Assembly: GCA_002428985.1 (NCBI GenBank)
Contig: DIYL01000054.1
Location: 323,104-387,103 of the forward strand
Direction of reading: 5' to 3'
From: Anaerolineales bacterium UBA6055
Lineage (GTDB): Bacteria > Chloroflexota > Anaerolineae > Aggregatilineales > Phototrophicaceae
DNA: 64,000 nucleotides
Part shown: positions 25,551 through 35,902 of the stretch, one piece after another
How positions within the stretch are numbered: position 1 is the stretch's first letter
Layout of the letters: each line of letters begins with the position of its first letter
Translations under genes and position numbers: made by a program
Notes under the pieces: model-generated
What the model was told of the DNA's origin: nothing
Database searches by the model: none
The model's input: only the letters and a program-made list of their open reading frames with translations

Positions 25551-26663
25551 CTATGATGCTTCTGGTGCTGCTTCTGTTGTTTGGATCGGCTCAGGTACAG
25601 GTGCGACTTGAGTATCCGAGCCGACGGGGGGAGTCAGATGAATCAGAATATATCCGATTAAACCATATAATGTTGCTGCAACAACTTGAAAACCATGTAA
25701 CAAGAAGCCAACAGATGTAGCTTCGGATTCAGGGAAACCTGCAAATTGTGTAAGCCCAAACAGCCAACTTAACTCGACAACCCCAAAACCACTGACTGAA
25801 AAAGGAAATGCTGATGCAAACATACCAATGCTGATAATTGTGATGGCAATTGGGAGTTCAACATCTAATCCGATCGCGGTCAGTAAGATAAAGTTAGTTA
25901 AGAATGAACTGGTATAGGTAAAGAATGTGATAAATAGTGCAGATGTGAATAGACGAGGGTGACGAATCCGATCAAATTCAACCGCCATTTCTTCTAGCTT
26001 GCTATTGACTTTTTCAATGAAACTGGGGGCCGTTGATGTGGCACGATCAAGCATATTATTCATAATACGGAGCAAGAGTCGGATAATTGTACCCGCGTAG
26101 TACAGACCAATTACACTACTGATAAATACGGCGGCAACAACCACTAAAAGGCCATCTCGCTGGCTCGCAAATTGCTCACCACTCATGACAATCCCAAATG
26201 CAAAAACCACCACAATAATGAGTAGTTCTAAAATCCGCGCACCAAATAAACTACTCACACCCGATTCCATTGAATAGTTGAGGCGTGTGCGGAGCAAGAC
26301 AATATACGATATTTCCCCGAGTTTGAATGGCAACAACCGTACGAGAAAATTATGGTAGAGTGTAATCGGTATCAGAACGCGCAACGGTGTCTCAGATTTA
26401 TCAAGCAAAACACGGAAGCGAATTGCACGGAAAAGATTTAAACTCAGATAGGATAAAAATGCGCCGATTAGACTAATGCCGGCGACACGTCCAAGCAATT
26501 CACCAAACTCATCCCACTCTACATTACCTATTAAATAGATAAGAAGAATAACCGTGACAAGTATACTTAAACCACGCCAAATTAATTGCCGTGTGTTAAT
26601 TGGTTTTCGCTCTGGTATGGACACTGGAGTTGTTTCTGTCATGTTATATTCAATCCTGCTCAT
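25551..26663 (-). CDS. Lysylphosphatidylglycerol synthetase transmembrane-type (UPF0104/flippase-like) protein
   Basis: A 370-residue integral membrane protein with about eight hydrophobic segments. It matches the membrane-only half of MprF-type proteins (lipid flippase/glycan transport associated family): the NLFRAIRFRVLLDK and LLPFKLGEISYIVLLR segments, and FPFSVSGFGVVELSWLFGL near residue 290. There is no aminoacyl-transferase domain, so it should move or handle a lipid or lipid-linked sugar rather than aminoacylate it. It starts 7 bp after the sulfotransferase stop. ATG 26663 is used; an ATG seven codons in (26642) is possible. Such proteins often sit near glycosyl- or sulfotransferases, as here. 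Confidence 0.82.
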   Translation of the reverse strand: MSRIEYNMTETTPVSIPERKPINTRQLIWRGLSILVTVILLIYLIGNVEWDEFGELLGRVAGISLIGAFLSYLSLNLFRAIRFRVLLDKSETPLRVLIPITLYHNFLVRLLPFKLGEISYIVLLRTRLNYSMESGVSSLFGARILELLIIVVVFAFGIVMSGEQFASQRDGLLVVVAAVFISSVIGLYYAGTIIRLLLRIMNNMLDRATSTAPSFIEKVNSKLEEMAVEFDRIRHPRLFTSALFITFFTYTSSFLTNFILLTAIGLDVELPIAITIISIGMFASAFPFSVSGFGVVELSWLFGLTQFAGFPESEATSVGFLLHGFQVVAATLYGLIGYILIHLTPPVGSDTQVAPVPEPIQTTEAAPEAS

Positions 26664-26670
26664 ATTACAG

Positions 26671-27648
26671 TTAGTGTTTGTACCAGTGAGTTAAGTCACG
26701 ATCAAGTAACTTGCTCAAGGTATCAATCTCTTCAACAAACTCAGTCAAAATTTGCTGACGGAGTTCCGGTGTCAATGGTGATCGTTTTTCGTATTTGGTA
26801 TACGCATTAATCACACCTTTGACTGCATTTGTACGATATGAATACGGCACAAACGAATTTGTGGTTGCCATATATGTGATACGATCTTTGAGTAACATGA
26901 GTGAAAAACCTGTACTCAGAATCATTTTTTGTAACCACTCTAAACGAACTTCTTTGTTTGGATTAACAACATCAAACGATGTTGTAAAACTTGTGTCAAG
27001 TTCTAAATACTGAAGCACATCATGATAGACACTCGCTGTGTCTGATTTGAAGTCGTCAAATATAATAACTTTTACACTATCTTCACCAAATACCTCAAAA
27101 TAACGTTTGACTTGTGATGAGTAGCTCGCCATCTCATGATAAAACAAACCTGTAATGCAATGGGCTGCTTTACGAATAAGTTGACCTTGTTTACGTTTTG
27201 GTTCAGCTAACAAAGCGTCTTGAAAACTTTCGATTTGTTCATTTCCACTATAGCGGAACTGTGACCACATTGAGTACATCATATCAACAGGGTTGCGTAA
27301 AATCATGATGATTTTTGCATCTGGATTATATGTTTTGATTTCTTGTGCTGCTGTTTTACTCACAAGATACCATGGTGATGATTCCCCAATCCGTGATTCG
27401 TGTTCCGCACTTTTAAAAAGCCTCAGATACTTCTCTGGCTTATTTCGGAATTGCATAAAGCGAGATCCGATAAGATCAGACCCAAAAAAGTGGGGTTCTT
27501 TATAAAATGGCATATAAACATCAGGATGACGTTGGAGATATTCATGTAACGATGTTGTTCCACATTTAGGTGCACCGACGATGAAAAAGTTCGGTTTTGC
27601 CTGTTGTGTGTTTGCCAATGAAGTTATTGCTGTTTGCGTATACGCCAT
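26671..27648 (-). CDS. Sulfotransferase family protein
   Basis: A 325-residue PAPS-dependent sulfotransferase that would move sulfate to a hydroxyl or amine of a glycan or lipid. The 5'-phosphosulfate loop is FFIVGAPKCGTTSLHEYLQ near residues 21-39, and the 3'-phosphate motif is LRNPVDMMYSMWSQ near residue 118. Other family blocks include KEPHFFGSDL and a C-terminal LLDRDLTHW. AGGAG lies about 15-19 bases before the ATG. It is cotranscribed with the flippase-like gene, which suggests modification of an exported or surface glycoconjugate; the acceptor is unknown. Confidence 0.88.
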   Translation of the reverse strand: MAYTQTAITSLANTQQAKPNFFIVGAPKCGTTSLHEYLQRHPDVYMPFYKEPHFFGSDLIGSRFMQFRNKPEKYLRLFKSAEHESRIGESSPWYLVSKTAAQEIKTYNPDAKIIMILRNPVDMMYSMWSQFRYSGNEQIESFQDALLAEPKRKQGQLIRKAAHCITGLFYHEMASYSSQVKRYFEVFGEDSVKVIIFDDFKSDTASVYHDVLQYLELDTSFTTSFDVVNPNKEVRLEWLQKMILSTGFSLMLLKDRITYMATTNSFVPYSYRTNAVKGVINAYTKYEKRSPLTPELRQQILTEFVEEIDTLSKLLDRDLTHWYKH

Positions 27649-27810
27649 AGCGATACTTTTTTCTCCTGATTCGAAACGGACAAATTATAGTTCAAAAAAT
27701 AGAATTTGATAGTCCATAACAGGGTTGTAGTGGAAAATGTTCACGTTGTTTGTCAAAATACTGTAAAATTAGACTAGGGTACGCCAAAAAACGAAGGATT
27801 AGGAATTACT

Positions 27811-29655
27811 GTGACTGAGCAACAAGACCCAAACAAGCATGAGTTTCAGATATATTTACCCGGACTACTCAAAGTACTCGCAGAGAGTCTTTATTCGACC
27901 AAGAAAGTTGCAATTCGTGAATTAATCCAAAACGCACATGATAGTTGTGTTCGCCGTCGTGTTGAAACAAAAGAAGCAAGTTACAAACCCCGTGTTGATG
28001 TTTCTATAGATGAAGAGAATAACATCGTTACAATCAAAGATAATGGCTCCGGTTTGACAAAAGAAGATGTTCGGACTTATCTCGCGACAATCGGACGGAG
28101 TTATACACGCCAACTTGGTGAAAACTTATCATTCCTGAACCCAGATGAAGCCTCACAGTTAATCGGGCAATTTGGGATGGGTTTCTTAAGTGCATTTCTG
28201 GTTGCATCAGAAGTTGTTCTCACAACTCGTTCTTATAAAGAAGGTAGCCCAACATTACGTTGGCGGTCTAACGGCGATGTTCACTATGAACTTGAAGAAG
28301 TTGAAGGTGAAGAAATCGGAACATCGGTTGAGCTACATATCAAAGCGAATGCATCATTTATGCTCAACGAAGGTATTTTAAGCGATACAATTTCACAGTA
28401 TGCTGATTTTCTGCCGATTCCTGTTTACTTGAACAGTGCATTTTATCCGATCAATGCGCAACGTCCACCATGGGAAGCACTCGACCCACAACAAGCGATT
28501 CGTGATTATATCCAACGTGTTTTCCGTGTAAGTAGTCCGCTTGCCGTCATTGAATTGAGCGATCAAATTGTCGATCTTGGTCATGATAGTATGACGATTC
28601 CGCTTGAAGGGTTTGTCTTCATCCCACCGGGGTCAGTTGCATCGGTGCAAGAATTTGGTGATATGAATGTATTCATTCGCCGGATGTTTATCTGTGAACG
28701 TCAACGGGATTTATTGCCATCATGGGCTCGGTTTGTGCGAGGTGTTGTGGATTGTACATATCTACAACCAACAGCATCACGTGAAGAGTTGCATCAAGAT
28801 GATAACTTTATGTTCATCCAACAGGCAATTGAAGAACAATTGCTTAAAGGGTTACGCCGTGTTGCTGATGAAGATCCGACTAAATGGAAACAAATTGTAC
28901 GTGGCCACGCTGATGTGATTATGGGGTGGGCTGTTCAAGATAATGAATTTTTTGAGCAAGTTGCCGATATTGTGACATTTCGGACTACCCGTGGACAAAT
29001 TAGCCTACGCGACTATCTAAAAGAAACCGATAACAAAATTTACTATGTCACCCGTCAGATGGGATCACTTCAAGAGCGATTATTAGGTGAGGGGCATGGA
29101 GTACCGGTTATTGATGCAAGCTGGTTTGCTGTGACACCCTTCCTCAAGAAATTTGCAAATCGAGATAGTAATGTAGAGCTAGTCCAGCTCGACGGAGAGT
29201 CGAATCAGTTGATGCGCCCGATTGATGACGAGCGATTTGATCGGATTGTAGAATTCTTCCAACACCGCGAGATTAAAGCACAAATTGTGACTTTCAAACC
29301 TGAAGATGTTCCCGGAATTGTGATCTATCCAAAAGATGCTGAATTTATTATGGAAACTCGTAGTGCACTCGATTCTGACGAGCTTCCCGGACCACTAGCT
29401 GGATTAGTCAATGATTATGTCAATCGCCTAAGCCAAGAACACGATGATGACCTAGATGGCACATTCTATATTAATGCCTCGAATGATCTAATTATCAAAT
29501 TAGCAAAACTTGAACCCGGAACAGGACGTGATGCTGCCTTGATGTTGATTTATCAGATGGCAAAGTTGTTTTCTGGGCGTATGCTTGATAATTTACAAAT
29601 CACTGAAGCATTTCGTGATGCCGGTGTTGCTATTGATAAGTTGCTGGAAGATTAG
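27811..29655 (+). CDS. Hsp90/HtpG-like GHKL ATPase chaperone
   Basis: A 614-residue protein with an N-terminal GHKL ATP-binding domain of the Hsp90 type: ELIQNAHDS (residues 37-45), IKDNGSGL near 74, IGQFGMGFLSAFLVA near 118, and GTSVELHI near 170. A middle domain follows. The C-terminal third is only loosely like HtpG and ends in AIDKLLED, with no MEEVD. The length is close to HtpG (about 620). The start is GTG with AAGGATTAGGAA just upstream. It leads an operon of three paralogous helical-repeat genes (5-bp gap to the first), so those products are candidate partners or clients. It could be a diverged htpG paralogue rather than the housekeeping copy. Confidence 0.85.
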   Translation: MTEQQDPNKHEFQIYLPGLLKVLAESLYSTKKVAIRELIQNAHDSCVRRRVETKEASYKPRVDVSIDEENNIVTIKDNGSGLTKEDVRTYLATIGRSYTRQLGENLSFLNPDEASQLIGQFGMGFLSAFLVASEVVLTTRSYKEGSPTLRWRSNGDVHYELEEVEGEEIGTSVELHIKANASFMLNEGILSDTISQYADFLPIPVYLNSAFYPINAQRPPWEALDPQQAIRDYIQRVFRVSSPLAVIELSDQIVDLGHDSMTIPLEGFVFIPPGSVASVQEFGDMNVFIRRMFICERQRDLLPSWARFVRGVVDCTYLQPTASREELHQDDNFMFIQQAIEEQLLKGLRRVADEDPTKWKQIVRGHADVIMGWAVQDNEFFEQVADIVTFRTTRGQISLRDYLKETDNKIYYVTRQMGSLQERLLGEGHGVPVIDASWFAVTPFLKKFANRDSNVELVQLDGESNQLMRPIDDERFDRIVEFFQHREIKAQIVTFKPEDVPGIVIYPKDAEFIMETRSALDSDELPGPLAGLVNDYVNRLSQEHDDDLDGTFYINASNDLIIKLAKLEPGTGRDAALMLIYQMAKLFSGRMLDNLQITEAFRDAGVAIDKLLED

Positions 29656-29660
29656 CACAC

Positions 29661-30758
29661 ATGGCAATCGAAAGTGATATTTGGGGATGGATAGACGATT
29701 ATTATCGCTCTGCCATCCTCGAAGGTAGTTCCAACAAGATGCGTTTAGCCACCCTACATTACGACGCATGGAAACAATTTGAGCATGATCCTGATGCTGC
29801 TATGGCTATCTTAGATGATGGCATGATGCTTGCAAAACAGATGAATGAGCCTTGGTGGGAAATATACTATACATATTGGCGGACAGAAGCATTTGTATTT
29901 TATGTTGGCGATTTGAACAAAGGGCTTGATAATGCTGTCCGCACAGCTGTCGAAATTCGTAAACCAGAATATGATCGTTTTCCAGCAAAGGGACGTGTGT
30001 ATCGTGTTTTACTTGATTCCTATGTTTTTCGTGACCCTATTGGTTATGAAGATAAAATCAAGGATACGATTTACACAATGGAACACGATATTCCTCTAGA
30101 TTTAGATACACGTTGTTTGTTGCAGGCACGTCGATCACAGATGGCAAATATTCTTGGTGATTATGATAAAGCGGAAAAAGAAGCACAAGTCTACCTTGGA
30201 ATGAGCCAACATTCAGCATTTCGTTTGATGCATGCCTATGAAATTTTAGCTGACCTTGCTTATCGTCGCGAAGATTATGATCGTGCTATCGGCTTTGCTA
30301 TCGAGATGGATGAACAATCCAGACGTTCCCGCAAGAAAAGTGGTATTGTTGTGGGTTACGAAATTCGGGCAACCATAGCCCGCATTCGTGGCGATGAAGA
30401 AAACGCTCTCAGATTTTATCGTCAGAAGTTAGCGCATGAAGCGTCGCTTGGTACAAAACGTGGTAGCTTTAGTTATGATCTAATGTGTCGCTATCATGAG
30501 TTAGATGGTGAATCCGATAAAGCATGGGAATTGCGAGATCGTCAGTTATCAGAAATTGAGAATAAAGGATTTTTCCATAGCGAAGTTTGGGTGCGTTTAT
30601 TGCGTTGTTGGTTGTTAGGACGCATGACAAAATCACTTGATGAGGAAGTAAAAGCAACAAGAAAATCTATAGATAACTTACTAAAACCCGATATGTTTAT
30701 TGAGAAACTAAAACGTGTCGAATCAGGTGATTTTTCGGAGGATCGGCATGGCAGTTAA
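29661..30758 (+). CDS. Helical-repeat (TPR-like) protein, paralogue 1 of 3
   Basis: A 365-residue, wholly helical soluble protein of unknown function. It shares landmarks with the next two genes: MNEPWWEIYYTYWR near residue 59, VEIRKPEYDRF near 92, RDPIGYEDKIKD near 120, and LLGRMTKSLDEEV near the C-terminus. Paired helices such as DYDKAEKEAQVYL and DYDRAIGFAIEM are TPR-like. It starts 5 bp after the Hsp90-like gene, with GGAAG as ribosome site, and overlaps the second paralogue by 11 bp. A co-chaperone or adaptor role is suggested only by position and fold. Confidence 0.72.
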   Translation: MAIESDIWGWIDDYYRSAILEGSSNKMRLATLHYDAWKQFEHDPDAAMAILDDGMMLAKQMNEPWWEIYYTYWRTEAFVFYVGDLNKGLDNAVRTAVEIRKPEYDRFPAKGRVYRVLLDSYVFRDPIGYEDKIKDTIYTMEHDIPLDLDTRCLLQARRSQMANILGDYDKAEKEAQVYLGMSQHSAFRLMHAYEILADLAYRREDYDRAIGFAIEMDEQSRRSRKKSGIVVGYEIRATIARIRGDEENALRFYRQKLAHEASLGTKRGSFSYDLMCRYHELDGESDKAWELRDRQLSEIENKGFFHSEVWVRLLRCWLLGRMTKSLDEEVKATRKSIDNLLKPDMFIEKLKRVESGDFSEDRHGS

Positions 30759-31824
30759 TGTGTGGGATTGGTTCGCCGAGGGGTATTATCATGTAAATCC
30801 TGAAGTCCGGAAACTCCCACATATGTTTCATGATGCATGGGATAGAAATGAGACAGACCCACAACAATGCAATGCGTTATTAATGTCGGCACGATCTCAT
30901 GCAGATGCTCTCAATGAACCTTGGTGGGTGCTATTCTTTGATTATTGGCGTTGTATTTTACTTTGGGCGCGATTAGATGACCTTCATACTGCGCAAAAAT
31001 TAGGTATACAAATGACCGTCGATGCTAAAAAACCGCTATTTGAACGGCATCCACTTGTCCCACGGATTTACAATCAGCTAGTAAGTATTTTTACATACGT
31101 TGATCCTGTCGGCTATCAAGGTCGCATCATGGAGTTGATGGCATATCTTGAATCCGAAGTTGAGATTGATGAAGATATTGAATACCTTCTTTTAGCAAAT
31201 CGTGCCAATTTGCATTTTGCATTAGATCACCTCGAAGAGGCACGTGATTGGGCTTTAAAGAGTCTAGATCGTATCAACCACCGTGCCTATTATTCTGCCA
31301 GCGCATATTCCAAACTCGCTTTGTATAGTTATATCCGTAAAGATTATCAGCGGGTATTGGATTATGTTGCAGAAGGCGAGCAAAACGCTCGTGAGGCAGG
31401 GAGACGCTTGATTATTTGTGAGATGCTAGCATGGCGTGCGCTACTCGCTCAGATTCGAGGTGATACGATTGAGGCGGTGCGTTATTATGCACATGCACTC
31501 CACAACCGTGAACGAATTGGGACAACTCCAACATTTACTTATCATGATATTGTGTGTGATTATTTGGAATTAATAGGCAAAAGCGAGGAAGCATTAGAAC
31601 TGCGTAGCGAGCAATTAGATACGCTAAAACCGAGTGGGTTAGTCCACGAATTGTGTGAATGTTATTTGATGCGTTGCCGTTTATTAGGTCGGATGGGTAA
31701 GTTGACTGATGTTGATATTACCGATGCGATTAATGCCGGAAATCAGTTGCTTCATCCGACATCTTATCATCATAAGATCGCACAGATTAAAGCCGGTAAC
31801 TATGATAATTGGTGGGGACTTTAA
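30748..31824 (+). CDS. Helical-repeat (TPR-like) protein, paralogue 2 of 3
   Basis: A 358-residue paralogue of its neighbours, with LNEPWWVLFFDYWR, VDPVGYQGRIME and LLGRMGKLTDVDI at matching positions. I choose ATG 30748 because CGGAGGAT sits 5-12 bases upstream. A longer in-frame reading from 30715 would lie within the previous gene. It overlaps paralogue 1 by 11 bp. Helix pairs such as HLEEARDWALKSL and DYQRVLDYVAEGEQNA are TPR-like. It was probably produced by tandem duplication. Confidence 0.72.
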   Translation: MAVNVWDWFAEGYYHVNPEVRKLPHMFHDAWDRNETDPQQCNALLMSARSHADALNEPWWVLFFDYWRCILLWARLDDLHTAQKLGIQMTVDAKKPLFERHPLVPRIYNQLVSIFTYVDPVGYQGRIMELMAYLESEVEIDEDIEYLLLANRANLHFALDHLEEARDWALKSLDRINHRAYYSASAYSKLALYSYIRKDYQRVLDYVAEGEQNAREAGRRLIICEMLAWRALLAQIRGDTIEAVRYYAHALHNRERIGTTPTFTYHDIVCDYLELIGKSEEALELRSEQLDTLKPSGLVHELCECYLMRCRLLGRMGKLTDVDITDAINAGNQLLHPTSYHHKIAQIKAGNYDNWWGL

Positions 31825-31826
31825 GC

Positions 31827-32915
31827 ATGTTTGTTGATGTATATAGCTGGATACAAGATTTTCAGATGGATGCTTTGCGTAAGGGTGACATCCGAAGATT
31901 ACAACTGGTTGAATATCAGTCACAAGCATGGAATTATTTCGAAGCAAATCCTCAACAGAGCCTTCATATATTGCGTCAAGCACGTGACCTTGCTGAAGAG
32001 CTACACGAACCCTGCTGGATGTTGTATTACGACAGCTGGTTAGGTGAATGCCTCAATCTGTATCTAAATGACTTTAAACAAGGGTTGCAACATGCGATGC
32101 AAACTGTTGTTGAAATTCGTAAGCCTGAATACGCAAAATGTACGATGATCTCACGCGGGTATCGGATTGTTATCGAGTCCTATATCTATAGTGATCCTGT
32201 TGGATATGCCGACAAAATCCGTGAACTCATTGCTTATGCTGATACTGAAATCCCGATTGATTATGATACTTACTGTATTCTGAAAAAGCGCGAATCGGAG
32301 CTTGAGTTTGCACTCGGGCGACTCGATGAGGCAATGCAACTAGCTGTTGACTATTTGCGACGCTCATCAGAGCAAATGGTGACGTTTCATATGATGTATG
32401 CGTATGAAATGCTTGTACATTATTTGTATCTTCGTGGTGAATACGATAAAGCTCACACACTAATTATTGAAAGTGAAGCGATGGCGCGGAACAATCAGCG
32501 GGTGAGTTTGGTTGCCATTGCGCAGGCTTGGCGCGCATTATTTAGTTTGATTAATGGCGAAGAAGACATTGCTCAATCACTATATCGGGTGGCAACTCAA
32601 AATATGTCACAATTGGGCATGTCAATTTCGTTGTCTTATTATGAAGCGATCTGTTCATATAATGAAAGAATAGGTGATTTACTAACAGCCCTTGCCATGC
32701 GAGATAAACAGTTTCAATTAATTCAAGGCAAAGGCGGTTATTACTTAGAAACAGAATCCCTACTTAAAAAAGCACGTCTTTTGGGGCGCATCGGCAAAGA
32801 CACCAAAGTGACAATTCAACAGGCTCGCCAGATCAGTGATAATATGTTGAAGCCAAAGCAACTACTTGATGAGCTAAAACGGGTTGAAGATGGAGACTAC
32901 TCCGAGACAATCTAA
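31827..32915 (+). CDS. Helical-repeat (TPR-like) protein, paralogue 3 of 3
   Basis: A 362-residue paralogue with LHEPCWMLYYDSWL, VEIRKPEYAKC, SDPVGYADKIRE and LLGRIGKDTKVTI. It keeps the VEIRKPEY block in common with paralogue 1, which paralogue 2 has changed to VDAKKPLF; this suggests copies 1 and 3 are closer or that copy 2 diverged faster. ATG 31827 is 3 bp after the previous stop codon (31822-31824), with GGTGGGGA upstream. It is the last gene of the operon; a weak imperfect hairpin follows at about 32918-32940. Confidence 0.72.
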   Translation: MFVDVYSWIQDFQMDALRKGDIRRLQLVEYQSQAWNYFEANPQQSLHILRQARDLAEELHEPCWMLYYDSWLGECLNLYLNDFKQGLQHAMQTVVEIRKPEYAKCTMISRGYRIVIESYIYSDPVGYADKIRELIAYADTEIPIDYDTYCILKKRESELEFALGRLDEAMQLAVDYLRRSSEQMVTFHMMYAYEMLVHYLYLRGEYDKAHTLIIESEAMARNNQRVSLVAIAQAWRALFSLINGEEDIAQSLYRVATQNMSQLGMSISLSYYEAICSYNERIGDLLTALAMRDKQFQLIQGKGGYYLETESLLKKARLLGRIGKDTKVTIQQARQISDNMLKPKQLLDELKRVEDGDYSETI

Positions 32916-33119
32916 TCTACGAAAAAGATTTTTCCTCGTAATTGATCTATTATCTACATTATTTTAATATCTGTTCTGTTGAATTATTGTCTTCTGTTAC
33001 ATTAACCGTGTTTGAGTGCTTTGAGTTTAACACCAAAATTACTTCTTAGTATGTTACAATCTTCAACATAGAGTATGTGTGCAAATTGTACATAAACGGA
33101 CTAGTTAGGCGAAAAACAC

Positions 33120-35888
33120 ATGACATTTATACCTGAATTTCACGGACCCAATTCCGCGTATGTGATGGACTTGTACGAGCGATATATGGAATCACCAGAT
33201 TCTGTCGATCCTGTCACCCGTCAGTATTTTGATCACTGGACACCTCAACCTGCCTCATCGACAAATGGAGGAGACACATCCTCCACCCAATTTGATATGC
33301 AAAAAGCGGTTGGCGTGGCAAACTATGCACAATCAATCCGACAACTCGGACATCTTGACGCAGCACTTGACCCCATTGGGCATGACATTAATGGCGACCC
33401 AGATTTATCGCCATCAGCTCACGGCATTACTGAACAAGACTTGCACGAAATGCCCGCTAGCTTTGTCGGGGAGAACCTCGCACATCTTGGTTCTTCATAT
33501 AATGCGATTCAATATTTGAAAGAAATCTACTGTTCATCAATTGGCTATGATTTTCAACAAGTGCATAGCCCAGAGGAACGGCAATGGTTACGTAACGTGA
33601 TTGAGTCGCGGCAATATGCGGTGCAATTTAGCGATGCTGAAAGTCGTGAACTATTAGAACGTCTTACACAGATTGAGACATTTGAGCTTTTCTTACAACG
33701 TAGCTTCCCAACCAAGTATCGGTTCTCTATTGAGGGCTTGGATATGATGGTGCCGATGTTGGACGAAATCGTGAATGGATCGGTTCAATCCGAGATTACA
33801 AATGTCGCGATTGGTATGGCACACCGTGGACGCTTAAACGTACTCGCTCATATCATGGCAAAAGACTATCAGCAGATTCTAGCTGATTTTAAAGACCCGC
33901 TTAAATTACAAGAAGCGCGTGATGCGATTGGCTGGACAACCGGTGATGTTAAATATCATAAAGGTGTGGAGCGTAAAGTTACCGATGAAGATGGTGAAAA
34001 ATCTGTCACAGTCACGATGCCACCGAATCCAAGTCATCTTGAAGTGATTAACCCAGTAGCAGTTGGGATGGCTCGGGCAATCGGATCAGATGTTTCGCAA
34101 GGTGGTGATGCAAAATTTAACCCCGATGTTACATTACAAGTATTGATTCACGGTGATGCATCATTTGTCGGTCAGGGAATCGTTGCCGAAACATTTAATC
34201 TGTCGCGCTTACCTGGGTATTGGACAGGGGGAACGATTCATATTATTGCCAATAACCAGATTGGTTTTACGACCCTACCTATTGATGGTCGGAGTACCCT
34301 CTACGCGAGCGACCTTGCTAAAGGGTTCCGCGTACCAGTGCTACATGTAAATGCTGACGATCCACTCGCTTGTCTAGAAGTTGCGCGAATTGCGTTCGCC
34401 TATCAAGACAAGTTTGAGAAAGATTTCTTAATTGACCTTATTGGTTATCGCCGATATGGTCATAATGAGCTGGATGAACCCGGTTTTACACAACCTCTCA
34501 TGTATAACGATGTACGCAAACACAAAACAGCGCGTCAACTTTGGTCACAGAAGTTGATGGATGATGGTATTGCGACTGCGGATGATGCAGACAAACTGGT
34601 ACAGAAATATAATGAAAAGCTCCAAGCCATTTTAGATGAAGAAATGAATGAAGACTTGGCTGATCCTATGCCAGAAGTACCACCAAAAGGTATGGCTTCT
34701 GCAACGGAAACATCTGTCGATATGGAACGCCTCTATGATATTAATGATGCGATCGAAGCAGCGTTAGAGGACTTTAACTTCTACTCGACACGTTTCAAAA
34801 AGACGATTTTAGCGCGACGTGAAATTAAAGACCCGAGCCTAAAAACAATTGACTGGGCGAGTGCAGAAGAATTTGCATTTGCAACCATTCTCGAAGATGG
34901 TATCCCGATTCGTATGACTGGACAAGATATTGAGCGTGGTACATTTAGCCATCGCCATGCGGTTTTACATGATTCCAAATCTGGTGAGACGCGTGTCCCG
35001 CTTCAAATCATCAAACAGGCAAAAGCTGCATTCGAGATTCATAACAGCCCACTATCAGAACAAGCTGCGCTTGGTTTTGAATATGGCTATAATGTTGCCG
35101 CTCCTGAACGCCTTGTGATCTGGGAAGCGCAATATGGCGATTTTGTGAATGGTGCACAGAACATCATTGATGAGTTTATTCTATCCGCCCGTGAGAAATG
35201 GGGACTAACTCCATCGCTTGTTATGTTGTTGCCGCATGGACATGAGGGGGCAGGTCCTGACCACTCAAGTGCACGACCAGAACGTTTCCTTGCCATGGCT
35301 GCTAAGACGAACTTACGACTTGCAAATGTGACATCGTCGGCACAATATTATCACTTGCTTAGACGACAGGCATTACTATTGAAGAAAGACCCGCTTCCCC
35401 TCGTCATTATGTCGCCAAAGAGCCTCTTGCGTAATCCAAATGTCGCTAGTTCGCTTCTTGACCTCGCGAGTGGACAATTTATGCCAGTTATTGATGATGA
35501 ATATGCTGATCCTGAAAAAGTTGATCGAATTGTATTTGTGAGTGGTAAATTCTATTTTGATCTGATCGATAGTGAATGGCGTGACCAACACAAAAATGTC
35601 GCAGTGGTTCGTGTGGAGCAACTTTACCCGTTCCCCGCAAAACAATTGGGTGAAATCATTGAGCGATACAAGAATGTCAAGCGAATTGTGTGGGCACAAG
35701 AAGAACCCAAGAATATGGGAGGCTGGGACTTCATGAATTATCGCCTCAAGAAATTGGTGGGGATGGATTTGCCTGTCAATTATGTTGGTCGTCGCCGTAG
35801 TTCGAGTCCCGCAGAAGGCTCAAGAACAGCACATAATGTCAATCAGGGCATGATTACTGAATATGCGTTTAATTGGAAATTTGACTAA
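33120..35888 (+). CDS. sucA: 2-oxoglutarate dehydrogenase E1 component
   Basis: A 922-residue thiamine-diphosphate enzyme that decarboxylates 2-oxoglutarate and passes the succinyl group to the E2 lipoyl arm in the TCA cycle. The N-terminal E1 segment (NSAYVMDLYERYMESPDSV) is present. Substrate and cofactor blocks are IGMAHRGRLNVLAH, NPSHLEVINPVAVG, GDASFVGQGIVAETFNLS, IANNQIGFTT and RYGHNELDEPGF. The C-terminal transketolase part includes LLPHGHEGAGPDHSSARPER. The length is usual (about 930). It starts 205 bp after the previous operon, with a TACAAT -10-like element at 33055-33060. sucB follows after 14 bp; the E3 gene is not in the window. Confidence 0.97.
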   Translation: MTFIPEFHGPNSAYVMDLYERYMESPDSVDPVTRQYFDHWTPQPASSTNGGDTSSTQFDMQKAVGVANYAQSIRQLGHLDAALDPIGHDINGDPDLSPSAHGITEQDLHEMPASFVGENLAHLGSSYNAIQYLKEIYCSSIGYDFQQVHSPEERQWLRNVIESRQYAVQFSDAESRELLERLTQIETFELFLQRSFPTKYRFSIEGLDMMVPMLDEIVNGSVQSEITNVAIGMAHRGRLNVLAHIMAKDYQQILADFKDPLKLQEARDAIGWTTGDVKYHKGVERKVTDEDGEKSVTVTMPPNPSHLEVINPVAVGMARAIGSDVSQGGDAKFNPDVTLQVLIHGDASFVGQGIVAETFNLSRLPGYWTGGTIHIIANNQIGFTTLPIDGRSTLYASDLAKGFRVPVLHVNADDPLACLEVARIAFAYQDKFEKDFLIDLIGYRRYGHNELDEPGFTQPLMYNDVRKHKTARQLWSQKLMDDGIATADDADKLVQKYNEKLQAILDEEMNEDLADPMPEVPPKGMASATETSVDMERLYDINDAIEAALEDFNFYSTRFKKTILARREIKDPSLKTIDWASAEEFAFATILEDGIPIRMTGQDIERGTFSHRHAVLHDSKSGETRVPLQIIKQAKAAFEIHNSPLSEQAALGFEYGYNVAAPERLVIWEAQYGDFVNGAQNIIDEFILSAREKWGLTPSLVMLLPHGHEGAGPDHSSARPERFLAMAAKTNLRLANVTSSAQYYHLLRRQALLLKKDPLPLVIMSPKSLLRNPNVASSLLDLASGQFMPVIDDEYADPEKVDRIVFVSGKFYFDLIDSEWRDQHKNVAVVRVEQLYPFPAKQLGEIIERYKNVKRIVWAQEEPKNMGGWDFMNYRLKKLVGMDLPVNYVGRRRSSSPAEGSRTAHNVNQGMITEYAFNWKFD

Positions 35889-35902
35889 GAGGGAGATGTT
35901 TG

